The notes under the pieces are model-generated. The model was not told where the DNA came from and did not search any database. It saw only the letters and a list, made by a program, of their open reading frames with translations. 64,000 nucleotides of DNA, taken from the NCBI GenBank assembly GCA_965200775.1, contig OZ241383.1:1054001-1118000 (forward strand), written 5' to 3'. The stretch is from Poriferisocius sp965200775 (GTDB lineage Bacteria > Actinomycetota > Acidimicrobiia > Acidimicrobiales > Bin134). The translations under genes were made by a program, and so were the position numbers. Positions 1-6,798 of the stretch are shown in pieces; the first letter of the stretch is position 1, and each line of letters starts with the position of its first letter.

Positions 1-332
1 TTCACACAGTGCCCAACGTTCTCATCGAGCTTGATGGCCAGGCCGACGCGGAGGGTACATGGTGGGCCAGGTCGGAGGCTTACGGCGTGGCCTACCACTG
101 GACCGACGGAGGGCCGCCAGAGCTGAACCTGACCGTGGGGTTCCGGTTCATCGACGACGTTTGTTCCCACCAGGGCGGGCCGTGGCTGATCCAGCGGCGA
201 GTGGCCACCACCGAGTGGGTGCGCGAGGAGCAGTACCGCCCGGTTGACGACCGGTTCCTACGGGGAAGCCGGGACCGGTCCGATCCCCTCTACGCCCCTC
301 GGCCTGGTCAATGGACCGGACCGTCCGAGTGA
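1..332 (+). CDS. SnoaL-like (NTF2-fold) protein, 3' part only
   Basis: The reading frame is already open at base 1, so the gene begins before the window. The GTG at 9 is preceded in frame by coding-looking residues (His-Thr) and is probably internal. About 107 residues remain, ending with TGA at 330-332. The stretch VPNVLIELDG, the following SEAYGVAYHW and the later WLIQRRVATTEWVRE resemble the C-terminal half of SnoaL_4-type cone-fold proteins (polyketide-cyclase or ring-hydroxylating-dioxygenase-beta-like). Its substrate cannot be told. It lies 18 bp upstream of a dienelactone hydrolase gene, so a catabolic role is possible but inferred. Confidence 0.55.
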   Translation, partial: HTVPNVLIELDGQADAEGTWWARSEAYGVAYHWTDGGPPELNLTVGFRFIDDVCSHQGGPWLIQRRVATTEWVREEQYRPVDDRFLRGSRDRSDPLYAPRPGQWTGPSE

Positions 333-336
333 GTAC

Positions 337-342
337 TACCAT
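337..342 (+). promoter_or_regulatory. -10 box (TACCAT) for leaderless dienelactone hydrolase
   Basis: TACCAT ends 8 nt before the ATG at 351 and there is no Shine-Dalgarno sequence. It fits the TANNNT-N(6-9)-start pattern seen repeatedly in this window, so the mRNA is probably leaderless. Confidence 0.4.
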
Positions 343-350
343 CGGCAACC

Positions 351-1067
351 ATGCAAACCGAGAACGTTGAACTGACAACCGCCGATGGCCCCATGCGCCT
401 GTATGTCGCTCGCCCCGACGGTGAGCCGAAAGCGGCGATCATCGTCATCATGGAAGCGTTCGGGCTCAACGGCCACATCGAGGACCTGACTCGGCGGGTG
501 GCAGCCGAGGGCTACCTGGCGGTGGCTCCCGACCTCTACCACCGGTACGACACGAAGGTGGCCGGGTACGACCAGATGGCCGAGATCATGGACATGATGG
601 GGCGGTTGACTGACGAGCACTCGCTGATGGATGTGGACGCCGCGTTGGAGTACCTGGGCGGGGAGGGGTTCTCATCCGACCGGGTGGGCATCACCGGGTT
701 CTGCATGGGAGGACGTGTCACGTTCCTCACTGCCATCAGCCTTCCTGTGGGTGCCGCGGTTACCTACTACGGCGGGGCCATCGTTACCGATGGTTTCACG
801 GCGGGCCAGCCCAAGCTGTCCGACCGCCACGGCGACCTCCAAGCCCCTTGGTTGGGCCTGTTCGGTGATCTGGACGGGATGATCCCGGTGGAGGGCCTTG
901 AGCAGTTGCGGGCCGACCTCGAGGGCAATGCCCAGCCCACCGAGCTGGTGCGGTACGCCGACGCAGACCACGGCTTCCTGTGCGACGAGAGGCCGTCGTA
1001 CAACGCGTATGCCGCTGCGGATGGTTGGGCCCGGATGGCGGCCTGGTTCGGATCGCACCTGTCGTGA
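351..1067 (+). CDS. dienelactone hydrolase family protein
   Basis: A 238-residue cytosolic alpha/beta hydrolase of the DLH family, close to the usual length (about 235-250). The nucleophile is Cys118 in GFCMGGR, the acid is one of the Asp residues in GDLDGMIP (173/175), and His207 lies in ADHGF. This is the Cys-Asp-His triad that opens dienelactone rings in chloro-aromatic degradation, although many members act on other esters. Its stop codon overlaps the GTG of the next gene (a 3-hydroxyacyl-CoA dehydrogenase), so the two are probably cotranslated. The actual substrate is unknown. Confidence 0.85.
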   Translation: MQTENVELTTADGPMRLYVARPDGEPKAAIIVIMEAFGLNGHIEDLTRRVAAEGYLAVAPDLYHRYDTKVAGYDQMAEIMDMMGRLTDEHSLMDVDAALEYLGGEGFSSDRVGITGFCMGGRVTFLTAISLPVGAAVTYYGGAIVTDGFTAGQPKLSDRHGDLQAPWLGLFGDLDGMIPVEGLEQLRADLEGNAQPTELVRYADADHGFLCDERPSYNAYAAADGWARMAAWFGSHLS

Positions 1068-1840
1068 CCTCCACGCACGAGCCGGGCCCCGGCCCGGAGA
1101 CAATCGGGGTGATCGGATCGGGCGTGATGGGCTCGGGCATCGCCCAGGTGATGGCCATCGCTGGTCACCGGGTGGTGGCGTTCGACATCGATCCCGATGT
1201 GCTGAGCGCGGCGGCCGACCTGGTGGACTCGGGGCGATTCGGCGTGCAGGGCGCCGTGGCTCGGGGCAAGTTGACCGAGGCCGAGGCCCGGGCCGCTCTG
1301 GATCGCATCACCTTCACCGCCGACCGGGACGCCGCGGCGGCCACAGACGTGATCATCGAAGCGGTGCCCGAGCGGCTGGACCTCAAGATCTCGCTGTTCC
1401 GGGACTTGGATCGGCAGTGTCCCGATCACACCATCTTGGCCTCCAACTCCAGCGGCTATCCGGTGCAGGCCCTGGCCGTGGCCACCGACCGGCCCGACCG
1501 AGTCATCGGTTGGCACTGGGCTTCACCGCCACCGGTTATGAGGCTGGCCGAGATCGTGCGAGCACCCCAGACCTCGGACGAAACCACCGAGACCATCTGC
1601 AGGATGGCAACCGCCGCGGGCAAGAACCCCATCGTGATTCAGGACACCGCGACAAGCTGGGGTTACGTGACCAACCGTGTGTACGGAGCAATGATCCGGG
1701 AGGCGAACGCAGTGGTGGCCGAGGGGGTGGCGAGCCGGGCAGAGGTCGACCAACTAATGGTGGACTGCTTCCGGTGGCCCTCTGGTCCCTACGGCATGGT
1801 GTCGGGGGCCACTACCGGGTGGAAGCCCAAGGACAGCTAA
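1064..1840 (+). CDS. 3-hydroxyacyl-CoA dehydrogenase family protein
   Basis: NAD-dependent L-3-hydroxyacyl-CoA dehydrogenase family, 258 residues. The GTG at 1064 overlaps the previous stop (GTGA). An open frame continues upstream to 980, but that is antisense-like coding inside the hydrolase gene. The Rossmann motif GVIGSGVMGSGIA lies near the N-terminus. The four expected catalytic residues are all recognisable: Ser in LASNSS, His in the GWHW stretch, Glu in RLAEIV and Asn in VTNRVY. The protein is shorter than FadB2-type enzymes (about 285) because the C-terminal dimerisation domain ends early. It likely acts in beta-oxidation or butanoate-type metabolism; the exact substrate is not predictable. 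Confidence 0.8.
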   Translation: MTSTHEPGPGPETIGVIGSGVMGSGIAQVMAIAGHRVVAFDIDPDVLSAAADLVDSGRFGVQGAVARGKLTEAEARAALDRITFTADRDAAAATDVIIEAVPERLDLKISLFRDLDRQCPDHTILASNSSGYPVQALAVATDRPDRVIGWHWASPPPVMRLAEIVRAPQTSDETTETICRMATAAGKNPIVIQDTATSWGYVTNRVYGAMIREANAVVAEGVASRAEVDQLMVDCFRWPSGPYGMVSGATTGWKPKDS

Positions 1841-1841
1841 C

Positions 1842-1933
1842 AAGTTCGAATAACCAATTCGACCAACCAAGTCGAATAACCGAGCCGAATAACCAAGTCG
1901 AATAACCAAGTCGAATAACCGAGCCGAGAGGAG
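1842..1933 (+). repeat. 13-bp minisatellite upstream of the alcohol dehydrogenase
   Basis: Six consecutive units of about 13 bp, type AAGTCGAATAACC or GAGCCGAATAACC, run from 1842 to 1920. A seventh, partial unit (1921-1933) merges into the purine-rich ribosome-binding site. Three units are identical (1869, 1895, 1908) and the first is 14 bp. It fills the whole gap between two genes. It could be a binding array or a slippage product. Confidence 0.85.
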
Positions 1934-1937
1934 AGCC

Positions 1938-3035
1938 ATGAGGGCTGCATTGTTGGCATCGCCGGCCACACCGCTGGAGATGACCGAGGTGGATTGTATC
2001 GATCCGGGGCCTGGACAGGTTCGGGTGCAGGTGACCCATTGCGGGTTGTGCCACTCGGATCTGACCATGATTGATGCTCCCGAGAGCCTGACCCCGATCA
2101 TCATGGGTCACGAGGCCGCCGGGATAGTGGAGGCAGTGGGTCCGGGGGTGGAGTCTCTGGCTCCCGGCGACCATGTGATGCTGTCGCCGTTCGGACCCTG
2201 CGGCGTGTGCTACTGGTGCGTGCGAGGTGAGACCACTTTGTGCGCCGCCGCCATGTCGATGTTCATGGGCACCATGCCCGACGGTTCGGTGCCGTTCTCC
2301 CTGGACGGCGAGCCGGTGTATCGGGGTTTGGGGGTCGCCGGTTTCGGGGAGCTGACCGTGGTGGCCGAATCAGCCGCGGTGAAGATCGATCCCGACGTGC
2401 CGCTGGAGGTGGCCGCGGTGATCGGTTGTGCCATCCAGACCGGGGTTGGAGCGGTGCTCAACACCGCCAATGTGGAAGAAGGCGCCACCGTGCTGGTGAT
2501 GGGTTTGGGCGGTGTGGGTATGTCGGTGGTGCAGGGGGCCCGGTTGGCCGGAGCGTCTCGCATCTTCGCGTCCGATCCGGTGGCCGACCGCCGAAACGCT
2601 TCAATCGCGTTCGGTGCCACCGACCTGCTGGACCCTACCGAGACCGATGTGGTGGCTCATGTGCGGGAGGCAACCGGGGGGATCGGTACCGATTACGCCT
2701 TTGACGCTGCCGGGGCCGGGCCGCTGGTGGAAGCGGGTTTGGCCGTCACCCGCAACGGGGGCACCACGGTGATGGTGGGGGCCCCGTCGATCGATCAATC
2801 GGTGACCATCAACCCCGCGGTGATGTACCTGACCATGGAGAAGAAGCTGCTCGGTTGCCTGTACGGCGGCTGCAACTCCCAGAGGGAGGTGCCCCGGCTG
2901 CTGGGTCTGTGGCAAAGCGGTCGGTTGGACCTTGAGCCGATGATTACAGCTCGCCGGCCCATCGACGAGATCAACGCCGGCCTCAACGACCTCCGGGCCA
3001 GCATTGGCATCCGCACCGTTTTCGAGCTGAGCTGA
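1938..3035 (+). CDS. zinc-dependent alcohol dehydrogenase (MDR superfamily)
   Basis: A 365-residue medium-chain dehydrogenase/reductase. Catalytic zinc ligands are the Cys of GLCHSD and the His of MGHEAAG. The structural zinc lobe CGVCYWCVRGETTLC has the standard four-Cys spacing. The cofactor domain carries GLGGVG, followed after beta-2 by an Asp (FASDPVADR), which suggests NAD rather than NADP. It resembles class III / AdhC-like enzymes of actinobacteria, but the substrate is unknown. The ATG is preceded by a strong Shine-Dalgarno sequence (AGGAG at 1929-1933), unlike many neighbours. The 13-bp repeat array lies directly upstream. Confidence 0.85.
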   Translation: MRAALLASPATPLEMTEVDCIDPGPGQVRVQVTHCGLCHSDLTMIDAPESLTPIIMGHEAAGIVEAVGPGVESLAPGDHVMLSPFGPCGVCYWCVRGETTLCAAAMSMFMGTMPDGSVPFSLDGEPVYRGLGVAGFGELTVVAESAAVKIDPDVPLEVAAVIGCAIQTGVGAVLNTANVEEGATVLVMGLGGVGMSVVQGARLAGASRIFASDPVADRRNASIAFGATDLLDPTETDVVAHVREATGGIGTDYAFDAAGAGPLVEAGLAVTRNGGTTVMVGAPSIDQSVTINPAVMYLTMEKKLLGCLYGGCNSQREVPRLLGLWQSGRLDLEPMITARRPIDEINAGLNDLRASIGIRTVFELS

Positions 3036-3123
3036 GTCAATCGCCCTTTCTCTCCTTCAAGGCACCCGTTGCCGGCTCTCTGGTCAGGACTCATGGCGGA
3101 AGGTGATGCTGAGCCGGGGAGCA

Positions 3124-3337
3124 GTTGGACGGTGGCCACCAGCGTTTCGAGCAGCGTGTCGCCGCCCCGAACAAACCCGGTCATAATGTCCACCCAGGTC
3201 TCGTCGCCCAGCTCGACTCTCTTAATGGCCAAGTTGAGCGCGAATGGTTGCTGCACACTCCACAGCGCTGGCTGAACGACAGCGGTGCGCTGCGCTACCA
3301 CCGGAGCTTGCCCCTCGGTACTCGAGATCGTCGACAT
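3124..3337 (-). pseudogene. remnant of an AlkB-like 2-oxoglutarate dioxygenase (N-terminal part)
   Basis: Read from the ATG at 3337, the first 70 residues resemble the N-terminus of actinobacterial AlkB-type DNA-repair dioxygenases. A QPALW-like start is followed by RVELGDETWVDIMTGFVRGGDTLL, shown here as RVELGDETWVD and GFVRGGDTLLETLV, and the family has a similar E-L-x-x-G-x-W-V-D ... W-V-x-G-x-x-x-L-F pattern. After about residue 71 the resemblance stops and the frame runs into the alcohol dehydrogenase antisense. The HxD...H iron site is absent, so this is a fragment and not a working gene. The family assignment rests on recognition by eye and is moderate. Confidence 0.4.
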
Positions 3338-3416
3338 GGACCGACGACCCTACAAAGCGCCGGTGACAGTTCCTCTGAAACGTTGGTTTGGATCTGGAGG
3401 GGTCAGAGAATCCGAC

Positions 3417-5798
3417 TTAGATCCACGGAAAGTAGTCATAGCCCCAACAGGCAATTTCACCCAAAGTGTCCACTGCACACGCGACTTCACTTCCAATGGC
3501 GATGTCGGCGTATGCGCCAGTTTGGGGTCCCCGCGTGCGGTGGGGGTCGGGGCCCCAGCAGGAGATGGCTCCAATTCTGTTCAGCGCGCACGCAACGCTG
3601 TTTTCGCCTGAGCCGTCGGTGGCGATGGTGTTGTAGCTGCCTGACGTGGGGGTACTTGCCATCAGCCGCCTATTGTGCCCCCAGCAGGTGATGGCTCCGG
3701 TGCTGCTCAGGGCGCAGGCGAAGTCACCGCCGAGAGCGATGGTGCTGTAGCTGCCTGAGGTGGGGGCGTCCGATAGCACTCCGTTGGTGTTGTTGCCCCA
3801 GCAGGTGATCGCCCCGGCTGCGTCCAGGGCGCAGGCATTTTCGTCGCCAGTGGCGATTGCTGTATAGGTGCCGGTGGAGGGTGCCTCGGAGACAACCTGG
3901 CTCGCATCGTTGCCCCAGCAGGAGACGATCCCTTCGGTGCTCAGGGCGCAGGCATTTTCGTCGCCAGTGGCGATTGCTGTGAAGGTGCCGGTGGAGGGTG
4001 CCTCGGAGACAACCTGGCTCGCATCGTTGCCCCAGCAGGAGACGATCCCTTCGGTACTGAGCGCGCAAGCGAAAGTAAGGTGCCCGGAGGCGCCGATGGC
4101 GATGGCGGTGTAGGTGCCGGTGGTGGGAGCGTCTGACACCCGGCCGTATCTGGATCTGTCAATGCCCCAGCACTTGACTCCGTTGGCGGCAGTCAGCGCG
4201 CACCCAAAGCTCCCGTACCCCGATCCGTAGGTGTCGAAATCGATGTAGGTGCCAGAGGCCGGGACCTCAGGTACCAACCAGAAGTTGCCGTTACCCCAGC
4301 AGGAGATCTTCCCTTCGGTGCTGAGCGCGCAGGCACCGCCCCAATTGGCTTTCACCTTGATGTAAGTACCTGCGGGGGGTTCTGCAGGCAACGGACCGAA
4401 GTGGTATCGGTCCCTACAGGTGATGGCTCCGGCTTCGTCCAGCCCGCAGACCGCCTTACCGCCTATGGCGATTTTCTTGTATCTGTCAAGGGTGCGGGAA
4501 ATGGGCGTAATGGATGTCACGTCGCCCATGTCACGGCCCCAGCAGGTGATGGCTCCGGCTTCGTCCACGGTGCAGGCAAAGCCGTTACCCCCAGTGACAC
4601 TTGTGTATACGCCATCGGTGGGCACGTCCGACGCCACTCCGTGGGCGTTGTTGCCCCAGCAGGTGATGGCCCCGGCTTCGTCCAGCGCGCAAGCGAAACC
4701 GAGATGCCCGGCGCCGCCAAGAACGAGGCTGGTGTAGGTGCCGGTGATGGGGGCGTCTGACAGCCGGCCGTAGCTGTCATTGCCCCAGCAGGTGATCGCC
4801 CCGTCGCCGCCCAGTGCGCAAGCAAAGCCGGAAAACCCCTCACCGAAGGCGATGACTTCGGTGAAAGAGCCTGTAGAGGGCGCATCCGAAACATGTCTTC
4901 TGCCCTCATTGCCCCAGCAGGTGATCCCCCCGTCTTCGTCTAGGGCGCAGGCGAAGTCGCCGCCGAGAGCGATGGTCCTGTAGCTGCCTGAGGTGGGGGC
5001 GTCCGATAGCACTCCGTTGGTGTTGTTGCCCCAGCAGGTGATCCCTCCGTCTTCGTCTAGGGCGCAGGCGAAGTCGCCGCCGAGAGCGATGGTCTTGTAG
5101 GTGCCTGAGGTGGGGGCGTCCGATAGCACTCCGTTGGTGTTGTTGCCCCAGCAGGTGATCGCTCCGGCTTCGTCTAGGGCGCAGGCGAAGTCGCCGCCGA
5201 GAGCGATGGTCTTGTAGGTGCCGGTGATGGGAGCCTCGGAAACCACCTGGATTTCGTTGTTGCCCCAGCAGGCGATGGCCCCGTCTTCGTCTAGGGCGCA
5301 GGCGAAGTCCTCGTTTGCGGTGATTTGGACGTAGACGCCTGAAGAGGGGGCAAGAAAGATCTGGCCATCGCTGTTGCTACCCCAGCAGGTGATCGCCCCG
5401 GCTTCGTCTAGGGCGCAGGCGAAGTCGTCACTCGCGGTAACCGCGGTGTACGCGATGGCCACCGGGCTGGTTGTGCTGTCGCGCCGGACTGGCTGGTTCT
5501 GTACACCGGTACCTTCCTCCTCGGTGTTTTCGTTCTCTATGGGTTCCTCGGCTGTCGATGGGAAGGTTGATTGTTCAGGGTTTGGGTTGCTCTGGCTTTC
5601 TGGCTGTTCGTCGGCGCCTTGGTCTTCGGTGGGCCCGGACAAGGGTCGAACGACCTTTTCAGTTGGGGTCGCCTCGGGGGTACTCGTTCCTGATCCTGCG
5701 TATGGGGAATCGTCACCGCATCCCGCCAGCGCCACGGCAAACAAGGCCAAAGAGCCGATCACACCAGCCCATGCAACCAATGCCCGGGATAAACGCAC
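3417..5798 (-). CDS. RCC1-repeat surface lipoprotein
   Basis: A predicted 793-residue exported lipoprotein. From the GTG at 5798 the N-terminus is a signal peptide ending in the lipobox LAGC (Cys27). A Ser/Thr/Glu/Pro-rich linker follows to about residue 110, then 17 tandem RCC1-type repeats of roughly 39 residues to the C-terminus. Each repeat has the core CALDEAGAITCWGNN or a variant, so almost every unit carries a Cys pair. This points to a disulfide-bonded beta-propeller or multi-propeller outside the cell. An open frame extends upstream to 5951, but a start there would bury the signal peptide. A 15-G run lies 20-34 nt upstream of the GTG. Partner and function are unknown; RCC1 propellers generally bind proteins. 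Confidence 0.8.
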   Translation of the reverse strand: MRLSRALVAWAGVIGSLALFAVALAGCGDDSPYAGSGTSTPEATPTEKVVRPLSGPTEDQGADEQPESQSNPNPEQSTFPSTAEEPIENENTEEEGTGVQNQPVRRDSTTSPVAIAYTAVTASDDFACALDEAGAITCWGSNSDGQIFLAPSSGVYVQITANEDFACALDEDGAIACWGNNEIQVVSEAPITGTYKTIALGGDFACALDEAGAITCWGNNTNGVLSDAPTSGTYKTIALGGDFACALDEDGGITCWGNNTNGVLSDAPTSGSYRTIALGGDFACALDEDGGITCWGNEGRRHVSDAPSTGSFTEVIAFGEGFSGFACALGGDGAITCWGNDSYGRLSDAPITGTYTSLVLGGAGHLGFACALDEAGAITCWGNNAHGVASDVPTDGVYTSVTGGNGFACTVDEAGAITCWGRDMGDVTSITPISRTLDRYKKIAIGGKAVCGLDEAGAITCRDRYHFGPLPAEPPAGTYIKVKANWGGACALSTEGKISCWGNGNFWLVPEVPASGTYIDFDTYGSGYGSFGCALTAANGVKCWGIDRSRYGRVSDAPTTGTYTAIAIGASGHLTFACALSTEGIVSCWGNDASQVVSEAPSTGTFTAIATGDENACALSTEGIVSCWGNDASQVVSEAPSTGTYTAIATGDENACALDAAGAITCWGNNTNGVLSDAPTSGSYSTIALGGDFACALSSTGAITCWGHNRRLMASTPTSGSYNTIATDGSGENSVACALNRIGAISCWGPDPHRTRGPQTGAYADIAIGSEVACAVDTLGEIACWGYDYFPWI
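3420..5460 (-). repeat. 117-bp coding repeats of the RCC1 lipoprotein
   Basis: The 17 protein repeats are also DNA repeats with a 117-bp period. Units starting near 4935, 5052 and 5169 are almost identical over their whole length, as are the units at 3831-3947 and 3948-4064. Other units are diverged. Such a mix suggests recent unequal recombination or gene conversion inside the gene. Confidence 0.85.
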
Positions 5799-5804
5799 AG
5801 TGAG

Positions 5805-5837
5805 AATGTATAGGTTACCCCCCCCCCCCCCCTTCAA
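5805..5837 (-). promoter_or_regulatory. promoter region with a 15-G homopolymer (candidate phase-variable promoter)
   Basis: On the minus strand TTGAAG (5837-5832) is followed by a G run (5832-5818, 15 bases), TAACC, then TATACATT (5812-5805), and the lipoprotein GTG 6 nt later. TTGAAG resembles a -35 box and TATACA/TACATT a -10 box, with a 19-21 bp spacer made mostly of the homopolymer. The run length is confirmed by the reading frames through it: one frame reads five Gly codons and then a stop. Confidence 0.5.
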
Positions 5838-5966
5838 GGGCTGGCAGACCACCCCGCTTGGAGCGGTGAACGCCACCTGCACGATGCCGGCCTCGGAGTC
5901 GATGTAGCTCAGCTTGACAACCGAATGGAAAGCCAATGAACAGAAAGCCAAACCACGGGCGGGCGA

Positions 5967-6758
5967 TTAGGCCTCCTCGGTGAGGAACGACACCATGGCC
6001 GGCCAGGATGTCGGGTCCTGCATCATGAAGATGTGGCCGCCATCGAAGGTCTCCAGGCGGGCGTTGGGGATGCTGTCTCGTAGCAGCTCGCTGTTGCGTA
6101 GGGGAGCAATCCCGTCGTGGAGCCCGGCGCACACCAAAGTCGGTATGTCGATCTCCCCGAGGCGGTCCACCACATCGTGGCCCCGTCGGGCCTCGAGCTG
6201 CCCGAGAGCCCCCGGGGTGTTGAGGGGGAGCGAGGGTCCGTCGGGGCGGGCAGCGACCACAAACTCCTCAACCCCGGGGGGCAGCGGGCCGCCCCGCGTG
6301 TATCGGGTGTCCATGATCTCCAGTGAGGTCTCCGCTCGCTCCTCTGGGTCGAGATCGGCCAGGGTGTGCAGGGGCCACGAGCTGTAGTCGGGGCCGCCCG
6401 GCGAGGTGCAGTTGAGCACCATACGGCTGATCCGGCCGGGGTGGAGGAGGGCCATGTTCATTCCCACCATCCCCCCGAAGCTGGTGCCCACCACCGGCAC
6501 CGACTCCCAGCCCAGGAAGTCCAGGAAGGCGGCCGCGTCGTCGGCGTAGTCGGCCATCGTCCACGGCATCGGCGGGGTTGACGTTTGCCCGAGACCCCTC
6601 TGGTCGTAGTGGGCCACGGTGAACGCCTTGTTCAACGGGTTCTGGGCCGGCGCAGTGTGGCGCAGGTCGCCGCCGCTGCCGCTGATGTTCAGCAGGGGAG
6701 GCCCCGACCCGTGCAGCTCGAAGTAGAGGACGAGATCGCGGATTTCAGCTACGGGCAT
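5967..6758 (-). CDS. alpha/beta hydrolase
   Basis: A 263-residue alpha/beta-hydrolase-fold enzyme. The oxyanion/His-Gly region is HGSGPP (16-21), the nucleophile Ser93 lies in GTSFGG, the acid is Asp215 (GLHDGIAP) and the base is His242 (GGHIFM), so the triad is complete. No signal peptide or membrane segment is seen, so it is cytosolic. The YDQRGLGQT segment resembles aminoacrylate-hydrolase/haloperoxidase-like members, but no substrate can be assigned. It is transcribed toward the RCC1 lipoprotein gene, 168 bp away from that gene's start. Confidence 0.8.
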   Translation of the reverse strand: MPVAEIRDLVLYFELHGSGPPLLNISGSGGDLRHTAPAQNPLNKAFTVAHYDQRGLGQTSTPPMPWTMADYADDAAAFLDFLGWESVPVVGTSFGGMVGMNMALLHPGRISRMVLNCTSPGGPDYSSWPLHTLADLDPEERAETSLEIMDTRYTRGGPLPPGVEEFVVAARPDGPSLPLNTPGALGQLEARRGHDVVDRLGEIDIPTLVCAGLHDGIAPLRNSELLRDSIPNARLETFDGGHIFMMQDPTSWPAMVSFLTEEA

Positions 6759-6798
6759 CGGCCCATGTTGCCATGCTCGACGCGGTAGCGGGGGAGTC

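Noticed and set aside
1842..1933. CRISPR array
   Set aside because: The units are contiguous 13-mers without spacers, and no cas genes are nearby.
3285..3611. 108-codon plus-strand open frame before the RCC1 gene end
   Set aside because: It overlaps the RCC1 repeats antisense and the alkB remnant, with no recognisable protein pattern.
3420..5460. Repeat array as a CRISPR or transposon feature
   Set aside because: The repeats are in frame and encode RCC1 propeller units of one protein.
5799..5951. Extended start for the RCC1 lipoprotein, reading through the G run as Gly-Gly-Gly-Gly-Gly
   Set aside because: It would put more than 50 residues in front of a clear signal peptide and lipobox; the GTG at 5798 with its -10 box fits better. 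Frame switching through the tract cannot be fully excluded.
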